A stretch of 34,254 bases of DNA from Oceanicola sp. S124 (GTDB lineage Bacteria > Pseudomonadota > Alphaproteobacteria > Rhodobacterales > Rhodobacteraceae): NCBI RefSeq assembly GCF_000220565.1, contig NZ_AFPM01000015.1, positions 1-34,254 of the forward strand. The letters run 5' to 3'. How positions within the stretch are numbered: the first letter of the stretch is position 1; each line of letters opens with the position of its first letter. Made by a program: the position numbers and the translations under genes. Shown piece by piece: positions 7,476 through 15,865 of the stretch. Below the pieces are notes generated by a model, which did not search any database, was not told the DNA's origin, and saw only the letters and a list, made by a program, of their open reading frames with translations.

Positions 7476-8633
7476 TCAGCCCGGTCGCTGCCCCCGGGCC
7501 TCCATGAAGGCCGAGAGGCGGCGCAGCGCCTCTTCGATATCCCCGGTGGAGCGCGCATAGGAAAAGCGCAGCGTCCCCTGCCCGCGCGCCTTGTCGAAAT
7601 CGAGGCCCGGCGTCACCGCCACCCCCGCCTCTTCCAGGATCTCGCGGGCAAACAGCAGCGAGTCCGACGTCAGCTCGCTGACATCGGCGTAGAGGTAGAA
7701 GCCCCCGTCGGGCGGAGCGATCCGGGTGAACCCGGCGCGCGGCAGCCCCTCCAGCAGCAGCTGGCGATTGCGGGCATAGACGGCACGGTTTGCCTCCAGC
7801 TCATCCACCGCGTCAAGCGCGGCCAGAGCCACCACCTGGCTGGCGGTCGGAGCGCAGATGAACATGTGCTGGGCCAGGCGTTCGACCCGGCGCACGTGAT
7901 CCTCGGGAACCACCATCCAGCCGACCCGCCAGCCGGTCATCGAGAAGTACTTCGAGAAAGAGTTGATGACATAGCAGTCGTCGGTGATCTCCAGCGCCGA
8001 AACCGCGCGGCCCTCGTAGTGCAGCCCGTGGTAGATCTCGTCCGAGATGAAGGCCGTGTCCTCGGCCTCCGCGGCGCCGATCAGCGCCTGCATCGCACCA
8101 TGGTCCAGCATGGTGCCCGAGGGGTTGCCCGGCGAAGCTACCAGCAGGCCATCCAGCCCCAGCCCCGAGATATCCCCGGGCGTCGGCTGGTAGCGGTTGG
8201 CGGCGGCGGTTTCGATCACCACCGGCTGAAGATCCATGGATTTCAGGATCTGCAGATAGGACGGATAGCCCGGCGCGCCGATCCCCACCCGCTGCCCCGC
8301 ATCGAAGAGCGAGGCGAAGCTCAGCAGGAAGCCGGCGGACGAGCCCGACGTCACCACCACACGCTCGGGGTCGAGATCGACGCCGTACCAGCGCTGGTAG
8401 AGCCGGGCGATACCCTGCCGCAGCTCGGGCAGGCCAAGGGTCAGCGAGTAGCCGAGAGAGCGCTGCTCCTGCGCCTGCGCCAGCGCCTTGCGGGCAACTT
8501 CGGGCGCGGGGGTGCCGGGCTGGCCGACCTCCATGTGGATGATCCGCCGCCCGGCGGCCTCAAGCTCGGCGGCGCGGGACATGACGTCCATCACGATGAA
8601 GGGCGCGACCTCTCCGCGACTTGAAACTCGCAT
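7476..8633 (-). CDS. Pyridoxal-phosphate aminotransferase, class I/II
   Basis: This 385-residue fold-type I aminotransferase has the PLP-lysine segment NSFSKYFSMTGWRVGW, the SDEIYHGLHYEG loop, the NPSG motif in ASPGNPSGTM and the C-terminal carboxylate-binding LRFSYARS. It would transfer amino groups between amino acids and 2-oxo acids; the substrate cannot be read from sequence. The start is placed at ATG 8633 (MRVSSRGE) because GGAG lies six bases upstream. An in-frame ATG at 8639 sits directly on that site and one at 8672 has no ribosome site. It is divergent from the M48 protease gene at 8727. Confidence 0.9.
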   Translation of the reverse strand: MRVSSRGEVAPFIVMDVMSRAAELEAAGRRIIHMEVGQPGTPAPEVARKALAQAQEQRSLGYSLTLGLPELRQGIARLYQRWYGVDLDPERVVVTSGSSAGFLLSFASLFDAGQRVGIGAPGYPSYLQILKSMDLQPVVIETAAANRYQPTPGDISGLGLDGLLVASPGNPSGTMLDHGAMQALIGAAEAEDTAFISDEIYHGLHYEGRAVSALEITDDCYVINSFSKYFSMTGWRVGWMVVPEDHVRRVERLAQHMFICAPTASQVVALAALDAVDELEANRAVYARNRQLLLEGLPRAGFTRIAPPDGGFYLYADVSELTSDSLLFAREILEEAGVAVTPGLDFDKARGQGTLRFSYARSTGDIEEALRRLSAFMEARGQRPG

Positions 8634-8726
8634 GGGCATCTCCGATGGTGGCTCAGGTTGGTCCCGTTTCATCAGGCGCGGCCGGCAAGGTCAAGGAAGG
8701 CCCCCGCGGGCCGGGAGGGTCAGTTG

Positions 8727-10037
8727 GTGCACCTGCGCACAATTCTTGCAGCCTGCCTGTTTTTCATCGCCGGCTCCGCACAAGCGGCGACGCTGCTGCG
8801 CGATCCGGATATCGAACATGCCCTGAACCGGCTGGCGCGTCCCATCCTTCAGGCGGCGGGGCTGCCGGCCAGTCTGCCCGTGCTGGTGGTCGAGGACGGG
8901 CGGCTGAATGCCTTTGTCATCGACCGCAACGCGATCTTCCTGAACTCGGGCATGGTGCTGCGCACCTCCAGCGCCGCCGAGCTGCAATTCGTCATCGCCC
9001 ACGAGGCCGCCCATATCGCCAATGGCCATATCACCCGCCGCCGCCTGAACGCCGAGCACAGTGCCAACATGGCCAAGCTGGGCGTTGCCATCGGCATCGC
9101 CGCCGGGGCGGGATCCGGGAACCCCGAGGCCGGCGCCGGGCTGGCCCTCGGGCTGGCCAATTCGGCACAGCGCGCGCTCTATGGCCATACCCGCGCCGAA
9201 GAGAGCAGCGCCGATCAGACCGCCATCCGCTGGATGTCCATCGCCGGGCTGGACACCGGCGGTGCGATATCGCTGATGGATGTCTTCCGCGGCCAGGAGC
9301 ATCTGTCGAGCAGCCGTATGGATCCCTACGCCCGCTCGCACCCGCTGTCGCGCGACCGGCTACGCCGCCTCGAGGCGCTGAACCAGAGCTACGGCAAGGC
9401 GGCTGTCAGCGATGCGGACCGCTATTGGTACGAACGCGCCAAGGGCAAGCTCTCGGCCTTCCTGCGTGAGCCGCGCTGGACCGAGGCCCGTGCCGGTGAC
9501 AGCCCGACCCGCGACATCGAATGGATGCGCCTTGCGGTGGTAAAGCATCGCCGCTCGGACTGGCAGGGCGCCGTGGCGCTGATCGACCGCGCCCTGGCCG
9601 AACGGCCCGGGGATGCCTTCTACACCGAGCTAAAAGGTCAGATCCTTCTGGAAGCCCGGCAATTCGCCGCTGCCGAGGCCGCCTATCGCCGCGCCGCCGA
9701 TCTTGCTCCGAAGGATGCGCTGATCCTTGCCTCTCTCGGTCATGCCATGGTCGTGCAGGGTGGTGACGCGCGGCTGCGCGCCGCCCTGCCGGTGCTGGAA
9801 CGCGCCCGGGCGCTGGACTACCGCAACGGCAAGGTGATGCGCGACCTCGGCTCGGCCTACGCCCAGCTTGGACAGCCCGGCATGGCGGCGCTTTCAGTCG
9901 CCGAACGCCATGCGCTTGCGGGCCGTGCAAAGGATGCGCGGATCCAGGCCGAGCGCGCCGCGGGCCTTTTGCCACAGGGGTCCCCGGCTTGGCAAAGAGC
10001 CCAGGATGTGCTCAATGCAACCAAGGACGAGGGCTGA
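8727..10037 (+). CDS. M48 family periplasmic metalloprotease with TPR repeats (BepA-like)
   Basis: This 436-residue exported protease starts at GTG 8727, seven bases after GGGAGG; a longer reading from 8658 would put about 23 unlikely residues before the signal peptide. The signal peptide (HLRTILAACLFFIAGSAQA) is followed by an M48 domain with the zinc motif HEAAH (His92-His96), the third ligand region in YGHTRAEESSADQTAIRWM, and C-terminal TPR-like helices (about 280-425). In enteric bacteria BepA degrades or matures stalled outer-membrane proteins such as LptD. It heads a co-directional group with two DsbA-like proteins, which suggests an envelope-protein folding role (inference). Confidence 0.92.
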   Translation: MHLRTILAACLFFIAGSAQAATLLRDPDIEHALNRLARPILQAAGLPASLPVLVVEDGRLNAFVIDRNAIFLNSGMVLRTSSAAELQFVIAHEAAHIANGHITRRRLNAEHSANMAKLGVAIGIAAGAGSGNPEAGAGLALGLANSAQRALYGHTRAEESSADQTAIRWMSIAGLDTGGAISLMDVFRGQEHLSSSRMDPYARSHPLSRDRLRRLEALNQSYGKAAVSDADRYWYERAKGKLSAFLREPRWTEARAGDSPTRDIEWMRLAVVKHRRSDWQGAVALIDRALAERPGDAFYTELKGQILLEARQFAAAEAAYRRAADLAPKDALILASLGHAMVVQGGDARLRAALPVLERARALDYRNGKVMRDLGSAYAQLGQPGMAALSVAERHALAGRAKDARIQAERAAGLLPQGSPAWQRAQDVLNATKDEG

Positions 10038-10118
10038 AAACCGCCCCCTGAACACCACGGCCACGGCCGTTTCCCCATGCCGCCCGGCCCCATCCGGGGG
10101 CCTGAAGAAAGACCGATC

Positions 10119-10940
10119 ATGTCCGAGAAAAGCCTGCGCCCGATCCTGACCACCGCCGTCGTGACCGCCGTCCTGACCGGCGCCGCCGTCTACGCGGTCA
10201 CCCACATGCCCGCCGAGACCGAGATCGAGGCCGCCGCCGCCGGAGCCGCATCCTCTGCCTCGGTCGAGCTCAGCGCCGCCGAGCGGGACAGCTTCCGCGG
10301 CGAGGTCCGCGCCTACCTGATGGAGCACCCCGAGGTGCTGCTGGAGGCGATCCAGGTACTCGAAGACCGCCAGGCGGTCGAGGCCGCAGAGGCCGAGGTC
10401 GACATGGTGCGTGACAATGCCGAGGCGCTGTTCAACGACGGGGTCTCGTGGGTTGGCGGTAATCCCGAGGGCGACATCACCCTGGTGGAATTCATGGACT
10501 ACCGCTGCGGCTACTGCCGCAAGGCCTTCGAAGAGGTCGAGGAACTGGTGGCCACCGATGGCAACATCCGTTTCGTGCTGAAGGAGTTCCCGATCCTGGG
10601 TGAAGAGAGCCTGGCCGCTTCGCAGCTGGCCATCGCCACCCAGCTGGCCGCCGGCGACGATGCCTACAAGCGGATGCATGACGCGCTGATGGTGCATTCG
10701 GGGGGCTTCGACGAGGTCACCGTGCGCCGCCTGCTGAGCTCTCTGGGCATCGAGGAAGAGCCGGTGATCGCCATGCTCGGAAGCCCCGAGGTGACCGAGG
10801 TGATCAACGCGAACCGCGCCCTGGCCCAGAAGCTGCAGATCACCGGCACGCCGACCTTCGTGATGCCCGAGACCATGCTGCGTGGCTACGTGCCGCTGGC
10901 CGGCATGCGCTCGATCGTGGCCGAGTTGCGCGCCGAGTGA
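10119..10940 (+). CDS. DsbA-family thioredoxin-fold protein (CGYC), exported
   Basis: This 273-residue protein has an N-terminal signal-anchor (LRPILTTAVVTAVLTGAAVYAV), a helical N-terminal extension (about 45-100, FRGEVRAYLMEHPEVLLEAIQ) like that of Com1/ScsC-type proteins, and a DsbA-type thioredoxin domain with redox pair Cys130-Cys133 (RCGYCRK) and the cis-proline loop in TGTPTFVMPE. It probably catalyses disulfide exchange in the periplasm. The ATG at 10119 is chosen over an in-frame one at 10077 because GAAGAAAG lies just upstream. Its stop overlaps the start of the next gene, a diverged paralogue. Confidence 0.9.
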   Translation: MSEKSLRPILTTAVVTAVLTGAAVYAVTHMPAETEIEAAAAGAASSASVELSAAERDSFRGEVRAYLMEHPEVLLEAIQVLEDRQAVEAAEAEVDMVRDNAEALFNDGVSWVGGNPEGDITLVEFMDYRCGYCRKAFEEVEELVATDGNIRFVLKEFPILGEESLAASQLAIATQLAAGDDAYKRMHDALMVHSGGFDEVTVRRLLSSLGIEEEPVIAMLGSPEVTEVINANRALAQKLQITGTPTFVMPETMLRGYVPLAGMRSIVAELRAE

Positions 10941-11719
10941 TGCCCCTGGCAAGCGGCTTGCTGAGCGGCCCGGCGCGGCAGCACATGTGGCGGCACATGC
11001 GGCGGCGGGCCCCTGCCCTCGCCCTGACCCTGCTGCTGGCCGGTCCGGCGGCTGCGGATCCGGGGCTGTGGCAGAAGCTGTCGGCCCAGCCCGACCTCTT
11101 CGCGCGCGAGCTGCGCGCGATGCTGCTGGAGCAGCCAGAGGTGATCGAGGCGGCCCGCGCCGAAGCCCGCCGCCGAATGGCCGAGGATGCGGCCTCGGAC
11201 CTCGCGGCCGAGATCGACGGGGATCAAGCGCTCATCGCCCGCCACGGAGAGTCTCTCTTTGGCGTCACCCCGCAGGGCTTCGGCGGCGATGGCCCCGCCG
11301 CGATCACCCTCTTCACCGCCGCCGGCTGCACTGATTGCCTTGCCGCAGAGACCGGACTGCGCGCCCTGGCCGACAGCCATCCCGGCCTGCGGGTCGAGGT
11401 GCGCAGCCTGTCGGACGCCCTGCCCGACCGGCTGAGCCGGGCGCTGGCCCGGCAAGAGGGCCCAGAGGCCGCCGCCCGTTTCCGCGCCGCGCTGGCCAAG
11501 GCTCCGAGCGATCCCGAAGCCCTTGCCACAAGCCTGTCGGACGCCCCCGAAGCGCTTCTGGCCCTCGCCGACAGTGCCGAGATTCGCGCCGCCCTGGCGC
11601 AGGAAAAGGCGCTTTTCGGCGCTCTGGGTCTGGATATGGCCCCTTCCTATGTCATGCCGGACCGGTTGATACGCGGGTCCATGCCGAAAATCGTCCTGGA
11701 GCGCTATCTCAACAATTAA
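10940..11719 (+). CDS. Second DsbA-like thioredoxin-fold protein (CTDC), tandem paralogue
   Basis: This 259-residue protein has a signal peptide (MRRRAPALALTLLLAGPAAA after an N-terminal extension) and the same architecture as its upstream neighbour: a helical segment (LFARELRAMLLEQPEVIEAARAE, similar to the paralogue), then a thioredoxin fold with CTDC at Cys130-Cys133 and a PSYVMPDRLIRGSMP end matching PTFVMPETMLRGYVP. The ATG shares one base with the upstream TGA, so translation is probably coupled; a later ATG at 10985 is also possible. The middle of the domain is shorter and more diverged. The substrate is unknown and a chaperone or isomerase role is possible. Confidence 0.82.
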   Translation: MPLASGLLSGPARQHMWRHMRRRAPALALTLLLAGPAAADPGLWQKLSAQPDLFARELRAMLLEQPEVIEAARAEARRRMAEDAASDLAAEIDGDQALIARHGESLFGVTPQGFGGDGPAAITLFTAAGCTDCLAAETGLRALADSHPGLRVEVRSLSDALPDRLSRALARQEGPEAAARFRAALAKAPSDPEALATSLSDAPEALLALADSAEIRAALAQEKALFGALGLDMAPSYVMPDRLIRGSMPKIVLERYLNN

Positions 11720-11792
11720 TTGACCGCTCTCAACACATATCACACACGCGACGCCATAGCGCGACAGGTGACGCTCGTGTTAAGGTAGTACC

Positions 11793-11954
11793 ATGGACAA
11801 GGATGGTATCCAGGGACGCCCCTACAGGCTTTCGGACAGGCTGATCGGCCTGGTTGCCCTGTTGCCGATCCTGCTGTGGAAGCTGCTGCGCGCCCTCTTC
11901 GGCATCGCCATCGGCATCCTGCTCGTGCTGCTGCTGATCCAGGGTAGCACCTAG
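11793..11954 (+). CDS. Small membrane protein, 53 residues
   Basis: A short ORF encodes a basic/polar N-terminus (MDKDGIQGRPYRLSDRLIG), then two adjoining hydrophobic stretches (LVALLPILLWKLLRALFG and IAIGILLVLLLIQ), and ends in GST. AAGG lies seven bases before the ATG. It sits 73 nt after the DsbA-like pair, in the same direction. I do not recognise the family. The composition indicates a one- or two-pass inner-membrane protein. Codon use (G/C-ending Leu and Ile codons) matches its neighbours, which supports it as real. Confidence 0.6.
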   Translation: MDKDGIQGRPYRLSDRLIGLVALLPILLWKLLRALFGIAIGILLVLLLIQGST

Positions 11955-11981
11955 TCAGCGCTGCGGCCGGGCGGGGCCAAG

Positions 11982-12008
11982 TGCACCTGAACCGCGCCGG
12001 CAGGTGCA
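11982..12008 (-). terminator. Inverted repeat at ispG 3' end, possible terminator
   Basis: TGCACCTG (11982-11989) and CAGGTGCA (12001-12008) form a perfect 8-bp stem with an 11-nt loop between the converging 11793 and ispG genes. Neither strand has a T-run after it, so termination is only possible. Confidence 0.35.
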
Positions 12009-12012
12009 GGCG

Positions 12013-13143
12013 CTACTCGGCCGCCTGAGCCTCGACCTTGCCGTCCTCGATCGCCTCGGCGCGTTTCTCGACCTCTTCGACGATATGGTCGATCATCTGG
12101 GCGTTGCTCATCTTGTGGCTGGCCTTGCCGGCCAGGTAGACCATGCCGCTGCCCGCACCACCGCCGGTGAAGCCGACGTCGGTCATCAGCGCCTCGCCCG
12201 GCCCGTTGACCACGCAGCCGATGATGCTGAGCGACATCGGCGTCTTGATGTGCTCCAGCCGCTTCTCCAGCGCCTCGACGGTCTTGATCACGTCGAAGCC
12301 CTGCCGCGCGCAGGAGGGGCACGAGATGATGTTGACGCCCCGGTGACGCAGGCCCAGCCCCTTGAGGATCTCGTAGCCCACCTTCACCTCTTCCACCGGA
12401 TCGGCGGAGAGGCTGACCCGCAGGGTGTCGCCGATGCCCATCCACAGCAGGTTGCCCATGCCGATGGCGCTCTTGATCGTGCCCGACATCAGCCCGCCGG
12501 CCTCGGTGATCCCGAGGTGGATTGGCGCGTCGGTCTGTTCGGCCAGCATCTGGTAGGCGGCGGCGGCCATGAAGACGTCCGACGCCTTCACCGAAATCTT
12601 GAACTCGTGGAAATCGTGGTCCTGCAGGATCTTGATGTGATCCATGCCGCTTTCGACCATGGCATCCGGGCAGGGCTCGCCGTATTTCTCCAGCAGGTGC
12701 TTTTCCAGGCTGCCCGCGTTCACCCCGATGCGGATCGAGCAGTTGTGGTCCTTGGCGGCCTTGATGACCTCGGCCACGCGCTTTTCGTCGCCGATGTTGC
12801 CGGGGTTGATGCGCAGGCAGGCCGCCCCCGCCTCGGCGGCCTCGATGCCGCGCTTGTAGTGGAAATGGATGTCGGCAACGATCGGCACCGGGCTTTCGCG
12901 GCAGATCTCCTTCATCGCCTTGGCAGAAGCCTCGTCGGGCACCGAGACGCGCACGATATCGGCGCCCGCCTCGGCGGCGCGGATGATCTGGTCCAGCGTC
13001 CCCTTCACATCCGTGGTGATCGTGTTGGTCATCGTCTGGACCGAGATCGGAGCCCCACCACCAACGGGCACATTGCCCACCATGATGCGGCGGCTCTCGC
13101 GGCGGTCGATGTTGCGCCAGGGACGGACGGGATTGTGCGACAT
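12013..13143 (-). CDS. ispG: 4-Hydroxy-3-methylbut-2-enyl diphosphate synthase (IspG/GcpE)
   Basis: This 376-residue [4Fe-4S] enzyme makes HMBPP from methylerythritol cyclodiphosphate in the MEP isoprenoid pathway. Cluster ligands are Cys275, Cys278 (CPSCARQ) and Cys310, with Glu317 in CVVNGPGE; the spacing equals that of the E. coli enzyme. The N-terminal TIM barrel is clear ([32 protein letters not shown]). The start at [12 protein letters not shown] fits family members, though only a weak AGAGG lies upstream; an in-frame ATG at 13206 adds a residue stretch with no family match. The methyltransferase gene lies 78 nt upstream and a RodZ-like gene follows, echoing the rodZ-ispG adjacency of enterics. 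Confidence 0.97.
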   Translation of the reverse strand: MSHNPVRPWRNIDRRESRRIMVGNVPVGGGAPISVQTMTNTITTDVKGTLDQIIRAAEAGADIVRVSVPDEASAKAMKEICRESPVPIVADIHFHYKRGIEAAEAGAACLRINPGNIGDEKRVAEVIKAAKDHNCSIRIGVNAGSLEKHLLEKYGEPCPDAMVESGMDHIKILQDHDFHEFKISVKASDVFMAAAAYQMLAEQTDAPIHLGITEAGGLMSGTIKSAIGMGNLLWMGIGDTLRVSLSADPVEEVKVGYEILKGLGLRHRGVNIISCPSCARQGFDVIKTVEALEKRLEHIKTPMSLSIIGCVVNGPGEALMTDVGFTGGGAGSGMVYLAGKASHKMSNAQMIDHIVEEVEKRAEAIEDGKVEAQAAE

Positions 13144-13221
13144 GGGGAGGAAACCTCTGATTGCCTGGCGCAGGGATACGACAGCGGCACCGGGCGTGCA
13201 ATGCACCCCGCGCCCTGTCTC

Positions 13222-13983
13222 TCAGATAGGCACCGGGGGCGTGGATGCAACCGCGACCGGCTTCACCCACTCCATGACATGGAACCAGGGCACGCGCGTG
13301 TATTTCTCGACCCGCTCGGCCGGGCCGCCATGGGGGGCGGGTTCGTCGAAATGCACCAGCTGCAGGCCGGCGCCCAGCAGGAGCTGCATGTAGAGCGTCA
13401 TCGGACGGTGCCAGTTGCGGATCTCGATCCCCGCCCACGAGACCCACTCGGCCCGTTCTTCCAGGTATCGGTCCATGGCGAAGGCGGTCGAGCGCCCCTG
13501 CCCATCCTTCTGCCAGGCCCCGGCGGTGCAGAAGGGATTGATGTTGGCGATCAGCAGCCGACCGCCGGGGCGGAGCACCCGCGCCGCCTCGGCAATGGCG
13601 GCCCCGATATCGTCGATGTCGATCAAGGTCAGGTAGGAGATCACAAGGCCAAAGCTTGCATCGGCGAAGGGCAACGCCTCGGCGCCCGCCCTGACGTAGC
13701 GGCCCTGCGGATCCAGGCTGCGGGCTCGGGCCAGCAGGCTCGGCGTCGGCTCGATCCCGGTCACCGCATGGCCCTGCGCCGAGAGCAGGCGGCAGAAGCG
13801 GCCCTCGCCGCAGCCGAGATCCAGCACCGGCCCCGCTTCAGATCCCGTCACCGAGGGCACACCGATCCGTTCAAGCATGGCCCGGTCCAGGATATACGCG
13901 CGGCTGAAATCGCCCTGGTCCTGCTGGCTGTCGATCCAGGCCTGGGCCGAGTTTTCCCAGCCGTTGTTCCCTGTCTCATTCAT
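13222..13983 (-). CDS. Class I SAM-dependent methyltransferase
   Basis: This 253-residue protein has the Rossmann-fold SAM motif VLDLGCGEGRF (about residues 53-63), an acidic motif II in VTGIEPTPSLL, GAEALPFADASFGLVIS, and the VLRPGGRLLIANINP post-motif. It most resembles Methyltransf_11/25-type small-molecule methylases; the substrate is not evident. GGAAGGAGAG lies just upstream of the ATG. It is separated from the RodZ-like gene by a terminator and probably shares a transcript with ispG. Confidence 0.88.
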   Translation of the reverse strand: MNETGNNGWENSAQAWIDSQQDQGDFSRAYILDRAMLERIGVPSVTGSEAGPVLDLGCGEGRFCRLLSAQGHAVTGIEPTPSLLARARSLDPQGRYVRAGAEALPFADASFGLVISYLTLIDIDDIGAAIAEAARVLRPGGRLLIANINPFCTAGAWQKDGQGRSTAFAMDRYLEERAEWVSWAGIEIRNWHRPMTLYMQLLLGAGLQLVHFDEPAPHGGPAERVEKYTRVPWFHVMEWVKPVAVASTPPVPI

Positions 13984-14052
13984 GACGCTCTCCTTCCCGG
14001 CAAGGTGGAGGGTCTACGCCCTCGGCGGCGGCAGCTCAAGTGAAGGTTCCAG

Positions 14053-14083
14053 GACGAAAACACCCGGCGCAGGGCGCCGGGTG
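14053..14083 (-). terminator. Intrinsic terminator of the RodZ-like gene
   Basis: CACCCGGCGC (14061-14070) and GCGCCGGGTG (14074-14083) form a perfect 10-bp stem with a 3-nt loop. On the minus strand it is followed by TTTTCG, 30 nt past the stop of the gene at 14114. Confidence 0.88.
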
Positions 14084-14113
14084 CGAAAGGGTCTGCGGGC
14101 CGCGGCGGCGCGG

Positions 14114-15367
14114 TCAGTCGGCCACGACACCCGTGTCCGCCTCGGCCAGGGCGATCATCTTCTCGGCCTCGGGATCGCGCGACAGGTCGGCAAGGATGTA
14201 CTTCGTCTTCAGGTCGTCGACCGAAAGCGCGACATTGCGGATCGTGCCGGTGCCCTCCCCGGCGGGACCGTAGTACTCGCCATCCACCTGGAAGTAGATC
14301 GAGCCCGACATCCCGGCGCGCAGCACCGGCGCGTCCTCGGTGTTGGGCAGCTTCCAGGTCTCTCCGGCGTCGAGGATCTTTTCGAACAGGATGGTGCCAT
14401 CCGAGCCCTGCACCCGCACCCATGCGGGACGCACGGCCACAAGGCTGACGCCCGGCTTCGGGGCGGCGACAACCTGCGGCGAGGCCACCGGCTGACCGTC
14501 GCCATCCAGACCCAGCGACATGGCCACGGCGCGGTCCTCGGCGCTCATCTGGCCCGGCTGGGCTTCCGGCAACACCGGGGCCGAGGCCTGGGCGAAGGTG
14601 CCGATCTGCGAGGGGTTCAGGGTAGAGATCGGCGCGTCACGCGACACGACCACGGGTACGTCGAGCGCCCGGGGGCGATAGAGCCGGTCCATGCCGTCGC
14701 TCGGCGGCAGGAACACGCCCGCGTTCTGGGTGCCGGCCACCGGGTCCTCGACCTGGCGGGTGGCCCCGGCGAGCGGATCGAGATCGGCCAGCACGTCGGG
14801 GGTGTTCTCGACCGGGGCGAACTGCACCCGCTGCACTTCGTTCAGGACGGCATAGCCGCCATAGGCCAGCCCGCCGATCACCGCCAGCAGCACCAGCGAC
14901 GAGCCGATGGCGGCCGGTTCGATGCGCGAGAAGAAGCTTTCCCCCTGCGGAATGAAGGGCGTGGTGGGGTCGGTAAAGGGATCGCTGCCGCGCGAGAGCT
15001 TGCGCGGCTCACGCGGTTCGGGACGCGAGCGCGAAGAGGCCTCGGCGGACATGCCATGGGCGGTGGTGAAACCGCTTTCGGCGCAGAACTTGGCGTAGGT
15101 CTGGTCGGGGTCCATGCCGAGGTAACGCGCGTAAGAGCGCACGTAGCCGGCGATGAAGCCGGGGGTATCGAAGGCGTCGGGGTCGGCATTCTCGATCGCG
15201 GCAATGTAATTTGCCTTGATCCGCAACTCGCGCTGAACATCCAGAAGCGACTTGCCCATGGTCGCGCGTTCGCCGCGCATGACGTCGCCGAGACGAAGCT
15301 CGAAGTCGTCGAAACCCTTGATGTCGCTGGATGCCTGTCCCCTGTCAGGCTGCTTACGCCGTATCAT
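14114..15367 (-). CDS. RodZ-like membrane protein with N-terminal helix-turn-helix
   Basis: This 417-residue protein has a cytoplasmic XRE-like helix-turn-helix at about 24-95 (GERATMGKSLLDVQRELRIKANYIAAIEN, interrupted; AFDTPGFIAGYVRSYARYLG), a basic linker, one transmembrane helix at about 152-174, and a periplasmic part ending in a DUF4115-type domain (about 310-400, RPAWVRVQGSDGTILFEKIL). RodZ anchors MreB to the membrane and sets rod shape. The periplasmic linker is longer than in E. coli. Only weak ribosome-site features precede the ATG. It lies upstream of the methyltransferase and ispG, but the strong terminator at 14053 separates the transcripts. Confidence 0.85.
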   Translation of the reverse strand: MIRRKQPDRGQASSDIKGFDDFELRLGDVMRGERATMGKSLLDVQRELRIKANYIAAIENADPDAFDTPGFIAGYVRSYARYLGMDPDQTYAKFCAESGFTTAHGMSAEASSRSRPEPREPRKLSRGSDPFTDPTTPFIPQGESFFSRIEPAAIGSSLVLLAVIGGLAYGGYAVLNEVQRVQFAPVENTPDVLADLDPLAGATRQVEDPVAGTQNAGVFLPPSDGMDRLYRPRALDVPVVVSRDAPISTLNPSQIGTFAQASAPVLPEAQPGQMSAEDRAVAMSLGLDGDGQPVASPQVVAAPKPGVSLVAVRPAWVRVQGSDGTILFEKILDAGETWKLPNTEDAPVLRAGMSGSIYFQVDGEYYGPAGEGTGTIRNVALSVDDLKTKYILADLSRDPEAEKMIALAEADTGVVAD

Positions 15368-15758
15368 CCCGCTGCCCCATCTGCATTACGGAAACCCGAT
15401 AATCCCCCGATTCGGATCTCCTTCTTTGTTTAGAAGACGGTAACATGTTTCAAGCTATTTGGTGCGGGGTTAACGAGGGATCCCCGAGATTTAGGCGTTC
15501 TTTTGCGCAGGCTGCCCGCATACAGACCCGGATGCCGGGAGGCATGGCGGCTCTTTCGGCGCATGGTTTGGCGACGGGGACAAATCACGAAGTCGCGCGT
15601 GAGACAACTGCCGGGCGCGCAACATGCGACCAAATGGGGGCAGAAGGGGTTGTTTGCGGGCGCTGTCAGGGGTGGATTGCATCCACCCTACGCGCGTGTC
15701 AGGCGTGGCGCCTTTCCCCCGGGCGACCTGACCTCCCCTGCCCGGACCGGTGCAATGT

Positions 15759-15810
15759 GACTGGCCCTATCCGACTGGCCCGATGCAATTGGCCCGATGC
15801 GAAACGGCCC
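15759..15810. repeat. Tandem repeat of 14 bp, about 3.7 copies
   Basis: Consecutive units are GACTGGCCCTATCC (15759), GACTGGCCCGATGC (15773), AATTGGCCCGATGC (15787) and the partial GAAACGGCCC (15801). The last unit runs into the hemA terminator stem. The array is short and degenerate; strain variation in copy number is possible. Confidence 0.6.
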
Positions 15811-15832
15811 GCCGCAGATGCGGTCGGGCCGT
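15801..15832 (-). terminator. Intrinsic terminator of hemA
   Basis: ACGGCCCGCCGC (15804-15815) pairs with GCGG-T-CGGGCCGT (15820-15832), with a 4-nt loop and one bulge. On the minus strand it is followed by TTTCG. It lies 34 nt beyond the hemA stop. Confidence 0.75.
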
Positions 15833-15865
15833 CCGGGGTCTCGGGAGAGACGGTGTCGACTGGGC

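Larger units (their letters stand above)
15368..15865. other. Non-coding gap with solo REP-like repeat (15671-15692)
   Basis: No gene is supported between the RodZ-like start and the hemA stop. The gap holds the rodZ promoter region (A/T-richer near 15400-15480), one copy of the GGTGGAT/ATCCACC hairpin repeat followed by CTACG at 15671-15692 with no visible inverted partner, a 14-bp tandem repeat and the hemA terminator. Confidence 0.6.

Noticed and set aside
12004-14043. Long plus-strand open frame (679 codons) opposite ispG and the methyltransferase
   Set aside because: It is antisense to two well-supported genes, has no ribosome site and shows the His/Asp/Arg-rich composition typical of a shadow frame in GC-rich DNA.
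15759-15810. Possible CRISPR-like array
   Set aside because: Units are contiguous 14-bp tandem repeats without spacers and no cas gene is nearby.
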